DNA of 64,000 bases from Glycomyces tritici (GTDB lineage: Bacteria; Actinomycetota; Actinomycetes; Mycobacteriales; Micromonosporaceae), in NCBI RefSeq assembly GCF_030403505.1, contig NZ_JAUEMJ010000004.1:396036-460035 (forward strand). Reading direction: 5' to 3'. The position numbers and the translations under genes were made by a program. The notes beneath the pieces were generated by a model. It saw only the letters and a program-made list of their open reading frames with translations, was not told the origin of the DNA and did no database searches. Numbering within the stretch: position 1 is the stretch's first letter; every line of letters begins with the position of its first letter. Shown here piece by piece: positions 11,106 to 18,638 of the stretch.

Positions 11106-11600
11106 TCACTCGTCGACGTCCATGGACGGCAGGCGGAACCAGCCGGAGGCCGCGAGCGAAAGCAGCAGTACGACGGCGAGCGCGAGGGCCGCGAGGACGA
11201 GGGCGGGCAGCGCGAACGCGATGAGCGCGAGCACGGCGAGGCAGCAGAGGGCGGCGATCCGCGAGGCGGCGATGCGGCCGCTGTCTGCGCGGGTGAGGAC
11301 GAGTTCGCCGACGAGGTAGACCGCGGGACCACCGAGGACGGTGGCGATCGCGGTGGTGTCCGCGGTGCCCCAGGGATCGGCGAGTACGAGCAGCGCGCCG
11401 ACGCCGATGAGGACGGCAGCGCCGACCATGAGGGCGTGCGCGAAAGCGGAGGCGCGACGAAAGTCCTCAGGCGCGGCAGCGCGCTCGTCATCGCCGGGGC
11501 GAGCGCCGAGATAGAGGCGCCAGACGACGACGAGGGTAGCCAGCCCCAGGACCACCGCGGCCACGCCACCCGCACCGAACTCCACGCCGCCGAGGATCAC
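11106..11600 (-). CDS. Half-length LtrA-like membrane protein
   Basis: Start at GTG 11598-11600, five bases after a strong GGGAGG; this gives 164 residues (MILGGVEFGAGGVAAVVL). About five hydrophobic segments are present. FAHALMVGAAVLIGVGALLVLADPWGTADTTAIATVLGGPAVYLVGELVLTR matches by eye the C-terminal half of low-temperature-requirement A (LtrA) proteins, in which a YxHxxxVxGIxxxAxG helix precedes CGGPALYLLGH. (That match is described at positions ~55-105 of the product.) The usual N-terminal half is missing and is not found upstream, but the good ribosome site argues that the short form is expressed. LtrA function is poorly defined. Confidence 0.55.
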   Translation of the reverse strand: MILGGVEFGAGGVAAVVLGLATLVVVWRLYLGARPGDDERAAAPEDFRRASAFAHALMVGAAVLIGVGALLVLADPWGTADTTAIATVLGGPAVYLVGELVLTRADSGRIAASRIAALCCLAVLALIAFALPALVLAALALAVVLLLSLAASGWFRLPSMDVDE

Positions 11601-11717
11601 GACCGCCTCCCGAAGGGCCGCAACGCAGACGAGCGGACGCGAGCGGCACCGGAGCCCCCGACCCCGCGAGAGCACTTCCAGCGAACCCGGCCGCCGGAGG
11701 CCTCCACACCCCCGAAG

Positions 11718-11772
11718 TTATCCACAGGCAGTTGACCTGCAGTAACACTGATTTTGCGGTGAGTTATCCACA
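11718..11772 (+). promoter_or_regulatory. Two perfect DnaA boxes in the 480-bp gap 11601-12084
   Basis: TTATCCACA occurs at 11718-11726 and again at 11764-11772, same strand, 46 bases apart, both followed by GG. The interval is relatively AT-rich (AACACTGATTTTGCGG). The remainder of the gap holds the GC hairpin listed next and no convincing gene. Confidence 0.6.
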
Positions 11773-11966
11773 GGCGGAAAACTTCTGTTGCCACTCCACT
11801 ACCCATCGTGTTGTAGTAGATGGCAAAAACGCCATCGGGCATCAGCGGGATGGCGGCGACAGAAGGGGATTCGCGAACGTCGCCATACCGAGGTCGCGCG
11901 CGGCAATCCGGCCGCGCGCGGTCCCCGCCAGATGCCCTACCGCCCCTCGCTCCCGCGGGAGCACAC

Positions 11967-11999
11967 GCGGGCGGCCGAGACACCACCTCGGCCGCCCGC
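11967..11999. terminator. Perfect 13-bp hairpin of terminator type
   Basis: GCGGGCGGCCGAG (11967-11979) pairs with CTCGGCCGCCCGC (11987-11999), seven-base loop. No annotated gene ends here, so the transcript it would end is unidentified; an unannotated small RNA between the DnaA boxes and this hairpin is possible. Confidence 0.5.
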
Positions 12000-12084
12000 A
12001 CACCCGACACGCTCATCGGCTGATCGTAACCACGGACGCCCGGTTTGTACGGCTCGCCGGGAACCCGCGACTACGATCGGCGCG

Positions 12085-12579
12085 ATGATGCAGTCGGAAC
12101 AGGCCATAGCGGTGCTCGGCGAGATCGAGCGAGCAGGATTGTCAGTGTGGGTCGGCGGCGGCTGGGGGATCGACGCGTTGCTCGGGAAGCAGACGCGTCC
12201 GCACCGCGACCTCGACCTCCTGCATGTGGCCGGCGAGGAATCCCGGCTCATGGCACTGCTCGCAGGGCTCGGGTTCGCCGAGACCGTCGACTGGCGGCCG
12301 GTGCGGTTCGTGATGGCGCACCCGGACGGCCGGGAGATCGACCTGCACCCGCTGGTGTTCGCCGCGGACGGGTCGGCCGAGCAGGCCTCGCTCGAGCCCG
12401 GGAAGCCGTTCCTCTACCCGGCTTCGGCCTTCGCCGAGGGCGGCATCGACGGCATCGCGGTGCCGTGCCTTTCGGCTGAGCAGCAGGTGCACTTCCACCA
12501 GGGCTATGAGCCCGCGGACCGGGACCTTCACGACATGGCGCGCCTGCGCGAGGCGTTCGGCATCGCCACTCACTTCTAG
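12085..12579 (+). CDS. Nucleotidyltransferase of lincosamide-resistance (LinA/Lnu) type
   Basis: 164 residues from ATG 12085 (MMQSEQAIAVLGEIERAGL); ATG 12088 is equivalent. The active-site signature WVGGGWGIDALLGKQTRPHR is followed by DLDLLH. This is the Gly-rich loop and the Asp-x-Asp metal pair of the family that adenylylates lincosamides and related hydroxyl groups. The rest (REIDLHPLVFAADG with a third acidic residue) fits the fold. Similar genes are frequent in actinomycete chromosomes and need not confer drug resistance; the natural substrate is unknown. A strong terminator follows immediately. Confidence 0.78.
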   Translation: MMQSEQAIAVLGEIERAGLSVWVGGGWGIDALLGKQTRPHRDLDLLHVAGEESRLMALLAGLGFAETVDWRPVRFVMAHPDGREIDLHPLVFAADGSAEQASLEPGKPFLYPASAFAEGGIDGIAVPCLSAEQQVHFHQGYEPADRDLHDMARLREAFGIATHF

Positions 12580-12592
12580 AACGCGAAAAGGC

Positions 12593-12626
12593 AAGGGCCC
12601 CAAGCGCTTCCGCGCTTGGGGCCCTT
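12593..12626. terminator. Bidirectional terminator between convergent genes
   Basis: AAGGGCCCCAAGCGC (12593-12607) and GCGCTTGGGGCCCTT (12612-12626) form a perfect 15-bp stem with a TTCC loop; A-rich (GCGAAAAGGC) on the left and TTTTC on the right serve both directions. Confidence 0.92.
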
Positions 12627-12640
12627 TTCGTCGAGCTGCG

Positions 12641-15600
12641 TCAGGCCTTGGTCAGACCGTCGATCGCTGCGGCAAGGGCTTCGGTGGCGGTGTCCACCTC
12701 TTCCTGTGTGGCGCCCTTGTCGTCGTTGGCGGTGGTCGCCGCGTCGCGGGCGGCGACCAGGGCCGCCCAGGTGTCGGCGGTCCAGTCGGTCTCGGTGAGT
12801 GCGGCCGCGTCGTCGAGGTGGACGGCGAGGCCGGACTTGTCGATGACTTCGACGATGAACTGGAGTTCAGCGACGTTGCAGTAGCCGTTGCCGCCGCTGA
12901 GGCGCAGGGCCCCGTAGTGGACGGGCTCGGCGAGGGCGACCGTGTTCCAGCCGCGGACCGGGGTCCCCGTGCTCGCGAACTTGGTCCAGGTCGCGCCGCC
13001 GTCGTTCGATCCCTGGATTTCCAGGCCGGTCGCCCGCAGATGCGCGTTGTCCCGCGGGAAGTACTTCACGCCGACGATCGTGTATGCGGTGCCGTCGGCG
13101 GGGAGCACGGTGTTGGTGCAGGACTTCGTGGTCGTGTCCGTCCACGTGCCGGTGTTGCCGTCGAACATCCGCCAGCCGTTGGCGGCCGCGCTGGTCGCGC
13201 CGTCGGCGGTCGCGGTGCTGGCCGCGACCCAGGACTGGTCGAATCCGGCGGGCGCTTCGGCCGCCGCGGGGTCCAACAGGTCCCAGGCGTTCACGAGTCG
13301 CTGGGCGAGGTCCTGCTCGTCGGCGTCCGGTTCGGCCAGGGCCGCGCGGACCGCAGCGACCTCGCGTGGGAAGAGGATCTGCGAGCCTCGGGTGTAGCCG
13401 CTCAGGTCCACGGCGTCGGCGCGCTCCAGGAGCGGGTCGATGTCGTAGACGGGCTCGCCGAAGAGCCGCAGCTCCGCGATGTAGATCGGCGCGCTGTTCG
13501 TGACCCTCAGGTAGCGGTAGCCGTCCGTGTGCTCCGCCGGGAGGTTCTGCCACGTGAGGGTCTTGTACGACGCGTCGGCGACCGTGGTCCAGGTCGTGAG
13601 GTCGTTCGAGCCCTGGATCACCTGGTCGTCCATGCGGCGCACGCCTTCGCTGTCCTGGCGCGCAAGGTAGTCGATGCGGTCCACGCTCACCTGCGTGCCC
13701 GCGCCGAAGTCCCAGACGAGGTAGGTCTGGCCGTCGACGGCGGGCACGTCGCTGAACGTGTTCGCCTTGCCGTCGAGCATGTTCGCCGCGTGGACGGCCT
13801 TGGACTGGTCGGCCGTACCGTCCGCCTTGACCACTTCGGCGTCGGCGAGGTCGATCAGGTTGCTCTCGTCCGAGCCGTACAGGGCGGTGCCGTCGGTGGC
13901 GCCGTGGATCGTCGCTGCCGTTTCACCGTCCTCTGTGGTGTGGTCGACCACGAGGTCGAGGCGGCCGCCGCCGGTGAGGTCGCCGAGCGTGCCCGTGGCC
14001 GTCCACGACAGCGAATCCTCGCTGGTGGCCGTGAGTGCTTGCCCTCCGACGCTGACCGCGACGTCGCTGACGGGCTTCGCGCTGGTGAAGGTCACGTTGA
14101 CGTCGGCGCCGGCGGTCACCCTGCCCGCCAGGGCGCCCGGTGAGGCCACCGAGACGTCGGCGATGTCGCCGGTGACTTCAGAGCGGTCGCCGAAGACGTG
14201 GAACTCGCCGAGGGACCAGATGCCCGGGTAGGCGGGGTCGATCGGCGGGGCCGGATCGTCGATCTGGAGCTTCAGGTAGCGGTACTCCTTGCCGCGGTGC
14301 TCGGCGACGACGGGGATGGTCTCCATGTCGTTGGTGTCGCCGGTGGGCCGCTCGGTGAGGAGGTCCCAGGTGATGCCGTCGTTGGAGCCGTACACGTTGG
14401 TGCCCTGCGAGCGCATCGGGAACGAGAAGCGGGCCTGGAGGCCGAACTCCTCGACCGAGACGCGGTACCGGGTGCCGTAGTCGAACGTGACGAACCCGAC
14501 CCGCAGGTCGCCGAAGTGGCTGTGGGTGTTGCCGTCGGCGAGGGCGCGGGCCTGGTCCGCGGTCATGTTGGCAGGTGTGACCGCATTGCGGTAGTCCAGC
14601 GATCCGTCCGCCAGGCGCGGGTTGAGCAGTTCGAGCCCCTCGATGGCGTCGAGCAGGGCCTGGAACGCGGTGCGGAACTCCTCGTCGGTGCCGTTCTCGG
14701 ACGCGTCGCGCGCGGCGGCGAGGGCGGCCCGGTAGGGCTCGTCGGAGACCGTGGTGTAGACCGCGCCCTCTTCGGTGCCGTCGGCGACGGCGGCGTCGAT
14801 CATCTTGGGCCGGTTCTTGGCCACGACGATCTCGAAGGTCCGCGTGGAGAGGGCGTCGCCATCGTCGGCGATGATCTGGACGTTGTGGGTGCCGCGGTCG
14901 TGCGGGGTCGGCTTCCAGGTCAGCGTGCCGGTCTCGGCGTCGAGTCCGGCGCCTTCGGGCAGGCCGGCGGCGGTGTACGCCGGAGCGCTGCCCGTGTCGG
15001 TCGCGCCGAGTTCGAACGTCGAGGTCGCGTCCGGCCACAGGTAGTACCTGCCGCGCGCCTGCTCGAAGACGGGTGGGCTGAGTTGGGTCTGGGCGTTGAA
15101 CATGAGGCTGTCCATGTCCACAGTGGTGCCGTCGCCGGTGATCCGGTAGTACTGGGTGTGGGGTCCGGCGGCGGGGTAGGTGATGTACCGCCATTCGCCT
15201 TGGGTGTCAGGCAGTTCGATCCGGGCCATGACGCCCGGCTCGGGTTCGGCCTCGTTGCGGGGGTCGCGCTCCTCCTTGTCGAGCACTTCGAGGACGGCGG
15301 GGCCGTCGGTGCGCACGCGCACGCCCAGCTTGCTGGAGCCGGGGTACATCACGCGGCTGACGACGCTGACGGTGCCGTCCGCGTCAGCGGTGGCGCGGGC
15401 GAAGGTCAGCTCGTCCTCGGTGACGATCTCGGTGCCGTCGTCGAGCGGGAGGCCGTAGTTGCCGAAGGTGAGGGCGGTGTCCTCGACCGGGGCCGGCTCG
15501 GTGCCGGCGATCTCGGGCGGGAACGCCACCCAGTACTCGACGCTCTTGTCGCCGGCGCTCCAGAAGTTGTTGACGCCGGTCCCGTAGCTGTAGAGGGGGC

Positions 15601-16918
15601 CGTCCATGCGCTCGTTGAGGAGTGCGACGTTCGGTGCCTCGGTCTCGACGTCGACGCCTTCGACGTACTTGTACTGGTAGTACAACTCGTTGAGCGCGTT
15701 GAACATCCGGCCGCGGTAGGCCGGTGAGACGGTCCCGCCGGTGCCGCGGTCGTCGATGTACTTGGTGGGCAGGCCCATCATGTAGCCGTCGAAGGCGTTC
15801 GCGCCGGCGAGGAGCCGGTTGCCGAGGAAGCCGTAGGCGCTCACGGCGTCGTCGGCGGTGGAGACGGTCCCGTCCTCGGGGTCCACTTCGGTGCCCTGGA
15901 CGTGGAGGAAGCGCGCCAGTGCGGCGAAGTTGTCGATGTTGCACTCGGCGTGGGCCTGGTCGCGGCCCATTTCGCGGAGTTGCACGAAGTCTTCGCCGTA
16001 GGGGTTGGCGGGGTCGTCGGCTTCGATGAGCGGGATCTGCTGCGCGAGTCCGCCGCTGGTGTAGTTCACGAATTCGGAGTTGACGGTGAACCACTCGACG
16101 CCTTTGGCGTAGGCGGCGGTGTCGTCGGCGTAGATCGCGGTGGCGATGCGGCCGTAGAGCCCGAAGTTGTGCTGGTTCATCCACTTCTCGGGCGAGTAGA
16201 GGAACGTCTCGACGAGTGGCTGGGCGAAGTTGCCGAGCAGGTTCGCGTCGTCGTCGGCGGTCCATTCGACGCTGTAGCCGTCGTGGGTGCCGGGGGTGTC
16301 GTCGGCGACCGGTTCGGTGGCGCGGATGATCTCGGCGGCCATGAGGAACTGGGAGAGCGGTTTGCCGGTGTGGATGTGGGCGTCGGGGAAGTACTTGAAT
16401 CCGTCGGGGTTCATGCTGGCCCAGGTGCGCAGGGCCTGGATGGCGTTCTTGCGGTAGACCTCGTTGCCGGTCATGACCCACATGAGGGATTGGCTGAGGG
16501 CGCCGAAGGAGTCGGCGGTCTCGCGGCCGCGGAGGCCTCCGTGGTTGAAGTTCGGGTCGAGCGCGACGTCGGGTTGGGCGGCGGATTTGGAGTTGGTCGC
16601 GCGGTAGGTCTTGGAGGTGGCGCCGGTCTTGGTCATGGCGTCGAAGTAGGAGGCCCAGGGTTCTTGGCCGGTGCGGACCATGTCTTGGGCGTTGCGCAGG
16701 TCGTCGGCGGAGAGGCCGACGCCGGGGTGGACGAATCCGGCGTCGCTCACGGTTTCGTTGACCTGTACGACGTGGTCGGTGAGGAGTCCGGCGTAGGGCG
16801 GTGGGTCCTGCTCCTGCGCGTGTGCGGGGGGCGGTGCGGCGACTACCGCGATGCCCGCCGCGAGGGCGGCGGCGAGCGCGATGAGGCGCGGCCGCTTTCG
16901 TCGGTCGACTTGCGTCAT
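12641..16918 (-). CDS. Large secreted multidomain polysaccharide lyase (alginate-lyase-like toroid)
   Basis: 1425 residues from ATG 16916-16918 behind GAAAGGAC. The N-terminus is a Sec signal peptide (RRKRPRLIALAAALAAGI, cleavage near AHA-Q at 34). Residues ~70-430 match the alpha/alpha-toroid alginate lyase domain: HGGLRGRETADSFGALSQSL, IHTGKPLSQFLMAAEIIRA, and the Asn-His pair in KWMNQHNFGLYGRIATAIY, which are the likely substrate-contact residues. Downstream come a putative Ig domain (APAYTAAGLPEGAGLDAETG, ~690), at least two galactose-binding (F5/8 C) domains (~820-960 and ~1040-1150), and three small FIVAR-like three-helix modules, including the last 65 residues. It is expected to act outside the cell on a uronic-acid polymer. 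The LacI-type palindrome at 17097 lies about 180 bases upstream. Confidence 0.82.
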   Translation of the reverse strand: MTQVDRRKRPRLIALAAALAAGIAVVAAPPPAHAQEQDPPPYAGLLTDHVVQVNETVSDAGFVHPGVGLSADDLRNAQDMVRTGQEPWASYFDAMTKTGATSKTYRATNSKSAAQPDVALDPNFNHGGLRGRETADSFGALSQSLMWVMTGNEVYRKNAIQALRTWASMNPDGFKYFPDAHIHTGKPLSQFLMAAEIIRATEPVADDTPGTHDGYSVEWTADDDANLLGNFAQPLVETFLYSPEKWMNQHNFGLYGRIATAIYADDTAAYAKGVEWFTVNSEFVNYTSGGLAQQIPLIEADDPANPYGEDFVQLREMGRDQAHAECNIDNFAALARFLHVQGTEVDPEDGTVSTADDAVSAYGFLGNRLLAGANAFDGYMMGLPTKYIDDRGTGGTVSPAYRGRMFNALNELYYQYKYVEGVDVETEAPNVALLNERMDGPLYSYGTGVNNFWSAGDKSVEYWVAFPPEIAGTEPAPVEDTALTFGNYGLPLDDGTEIVTEDELTFARATADADGTVSVVSRVMYPGSSKLGVRVRTDGPAVLEVLDKEERDPRNEAEPEPGVMARIELPDTQGEWRYITYPAAGPHTQYYRITGDGTTVDMDSLMFNAQTQLSPPVFEQARGRYYLWPDATSTFELGATDTGSAPAYTAAGLPEGAGLDAETGTLTWKPTPHDRGTHNVQIIADDGDALSTRTFEIVVAKNRPKMIDAAVADGTEEGAVYTTVSDEPYRAALAAARDASENGTDEEFRTAFQALLDAIEGLELLNPRLADGSLDYRNAVTPANMTADQARALADGNTHSHFGDLRVGFVTFDYGTRYRVSVEEFGLQARFSFPMRSQGTNVYGSNDGITWDLLTERPTGDTNDMETIPVVAEHRGKEYRYLKLQIDDPAPPIDPAYPGIWSLGEFHVFGDRSEVTGDIADVSVASPGALAGRVTAGADVNVTFTSAKPVSDVAVSVGGQALTATSEDSLSWTATGTLGDLTGGGRLDLVVDHTTEDGETAATIHGATDGTALYGSDESNLIDLADAEVVKADGTADQSKAVHAANMLDGKANTFSDVPAVDGQTYLVWDFGAGTQVSVDRIDYLARQDSEGVRRMDDQVIQGSNDLTTWTTVADASYKTLTWQNLPAEHTDGYRYLRVTNSAPIYIAELRLFGEPVYDIDPLLERADAVDLSGYTRGSQILFPREVAAVRAALAEPDADEQDLAQRLVNAWDLLDPAAAEAPAGFDQSWVAASTATADGATSAAANGWRMFDGNTGTWTDTTTKSCTNTVLPADGTAYTIVGVKYFPRDNAHLRATGLEIQGSNDGGATWTKFASTGTPVRGWNTVALAEPVHYGALRLSGGNGYCNVAELQFIVEVIDKSGLAVHLDDAAALTETDWTADTWAALVAARDAATTANDDKGATQEEVDTATEALAAAIDGLTKA

Positions 16919-17096
16919 TGCACGTCCTTTCGGGTTGGGGCCCGTGGGGGTGGGCCTCGCATGAGGGGGTGGAGGCGTGGTGCCTCGGGTTTGCGGGCGG
17001 CGGGTGCCGGCGTGGCCCGGTCGGGTGCGTTGGCGGGGGGATATCGGGATTCGTCTATGCGGACGATAGCGGTTGCGGTGGCGAGAATCAAGGCTT

Positions 17097-17118
17097 GAGC
17101 AGATAACGTTCTCTGCTC
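17097..17118. promoter_or_regulatory. LacI-type operator palindrome (centre AACGTT)
   Basis: A 22-bp palindrome with one mismatched pair: arms GAGCAGATAAC (17097-17107) and GTTCTCTGCTC (17108-17118), central CG as in LacI/GalR operators. It lies in the divergent region between the secreted lyase gene and the dehydrogenase gene and could serve either promoter. Confidence 0.6.
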
Positions 17119-17284
17119 AGTGAGGTGGTGTTCTGAGGCCGTGAAGGCCGGTTACCGAATCGTTATCTTTTATGAATCTTGTTGTCTAGCTGCATGATCG
17201 ACTGGTGCGACGGGTGATCTGGCACAAGTTCGGTGACATTGGTCGATCTGCGGGTCTCGACAAGCCGGGGTTTCAGATCTAACT

Positions 17285-17300
17285 TAGAAACCGATATCTA
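17285..17300. promoter_or_regulatory. 16-bp operator-like sequence, copy 1
   Basis: TAGAAACCGATATCTA, an imperfect palindrome around a central CG (6 of 8 positions match), ends 24 bases before the dehydrogenase start. An exact second copy is at 18344-18359. Confidence 0.6.
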
Positions 17301-17324
17301 TCCGGCGACCCTGAAGGACCCCGA

Positions 17325-18332
17325 GTGGCAGACCGACCCAGAGCGCTCTTGGCCATGAGCCCTGAGTTCCTCCATCAGCTCTTCCCCGAGCCGCTCATGC
17401 GGCGTCTCGCCGCCGTGCTCGACTTCGACCCCGGTCTCGTCGTCCAGGACTTCGCCGAGCCCGCCGCGAAGGCGGCGCTCGCGGAGGCGGAGGTCGTCGT
17501 CTCCAGTTGGGGTGTGCCGAGGCTGAACGACGACGTGCTGGCCGGGGCGCCGAACCTCAAGGCCGTGCTGCACGCGGCCGGGACGGTGAAATGGCTTCTC
17601 GGCGAGGCCGGCTGGGCGCGGGGCGTGGTCGTCTCGAGTTCGTCGGGGGCGAACGCGCTGCCGGTCGCGGAGTACACGCTCGCGTCGATCCTCCTGGCGG
17701 GCAAGGGCATCTTCCAGCTCCGCGAGGACTTCCGCAAGGAGCGGAGCTTCACGCTCGGCTACATCCACCCGGATGTGGGCAACTTCGGCCGCACCATCGG
17801 CATCGTGAGCGCTTCGAAGATCGGGCGGCGCGTGCTGGAGCTCTTGCGGCCCTTCGATTTCACGGTGCTGCTGTACGACCCGTTCGTGGACGCGGCGGAG
17901 GCGGCGGAGCTGGGCGCGGTGTCGGTCGGGCTCGATGAGCTGGTGGCCCGGGCGGACGTGGTCAGCGTCCACGCCCCCGACCTGCCCGAGACCGAGCACC
18001 TCATCAACGCGGAGCGGTTGGCGCTCATGCGGGAGGGCACGGTGGTGGTCAACACGTCGCGCGGGCGCCTGGTCGACACGGAGGCGCTCACCGTGGAGCT
18101 GCTCAACGGGCGGCTCTCGGCGGTCATCGACGTGACGCATCCGGAGCCGCTGCCGGCGCATTCGCCGCTCTACGATCTTCCGAACGTCTTCCTGACGCCG
18201 CATGTGGCGGGTTCGCACGGCAACGAGCTGTCCCGCATGGGCCTGTTCATGGTCGAGGACGCCGAGCGGTACGCGGCGGGCGAGCCGCTGCTGCACCGCG
18301 TGGATGCCGAGACGTTGTGGAGGCAGGCGTGA
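17325..18332 (+). CDS. D-isomer-specific 2-hydroxyacid dehydrogenase
   Basis: 335 residues from GTG 17325 behind AAGGA. A later ATG gives MSPEFLHQLF, but the ribosome site supports the GTG. The NAD-binding Rossmann loop is FGRTIGIVSASKIGRRVLEL (GxxSxxG, slightly unlike the usual GxGxxG). The catalytic segments are NTSRGRLVDTEAL (Arg), VTHPEPLP (acid) and LTPHVAGS (His). The family reduces or oxidises 2-ketoacids and hydroxyacids in the cytoplasm. Set between a polysaccharide lyase and a sugar importer, it may act in sugar-acid breakdown; that is inference. Exact operator copies sit on both sides of the gene. Confidence 0.87.
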   Translation: MADRPRALLAMSPEFLHQLFPEPLMRRLAAVLDFDPGLVVQDFAEPAAKAALAEAEVVVSSWGVPRLNDDVLAGAPNLKAVLHAAGTVKWLLGEAGWARGVVVSSSSGANALPVAEYTLASILLAGKGIFQLREDFRKERSFTLGYIHPDVGNFGRTIGIVSASKIGRRVLELLRPFDFTVLLYDPFVDAAEAAELGAVSVGLDELVARADVVSVHAPDLPETEHLINAERLALMREGTVVVNTSRGRLVDTEALTVELLNGRLSAVIDVTHPEPLPAHSPLYDLPNVFLTPHVAGSHGNELSRMGLFMVEDAERYAAGEPLLHRVDAETLWRQA

Positions 18333-18343
18333 TGCGGCGAAGA

Positions 18344-18359
18344 TAGAAACCGATATCTA
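18344..18359. promoter_or_regulatory. 16-bp operator-like sequence, copy 2
   Basis: Exact repeat of TAGAAACCGATATCTA, 12 bases after the dehydrogenase stop and 280 bases before the importer operon. Confidence 0.6.
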
Positions 18360-18512
18360 ATCGTTTTCCGGTCGAACCGACGACAGGAAAGCGCCTGCGG
18401 CTTTGGCAACGAATTGGCATCATGCTGGGAATACGTTGCGCCGCAATCGAAAACCACTCGCCGGGAGCCGAGAATCCGCAACGCGAATCATTGACTGATT
18501 TCCATCTCTGGT

Positions 18513-18524
18513 GATAGCGTTATC
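18513..18524. promoter_or_regulatory. LacI-type operator before the sugar importer operon
   Basis: GATAGCGTTATC at 18513-18524 (arms extend imperfectly to 18510-18527) has the central CG and half-site GATAAC shared with the palindrome at 17097. It lies 115 bases upstream of the binding-protein start, within the 306-bp gap 18333-18638, which is otherwise empty of genes. Confidence 0.55.
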
Positions 18525-18638
18525 TCCCCGGCGACCTGGTGCGGCACCCGGCAGGACTCCCGCACCGACTGCCGAATTAACCTTCACGGCAGCCTCATCC
18601 CTCACCCCTGTATCAACGTTGATCTAAGGAGGCCCCTC

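Noticed and set aside
11718..11772. Chromosome origin
   Set aside because: Only two DnaA boxes and no dnaA, dnaN, rpmH or box cluster; reported only as an unexplained pair.
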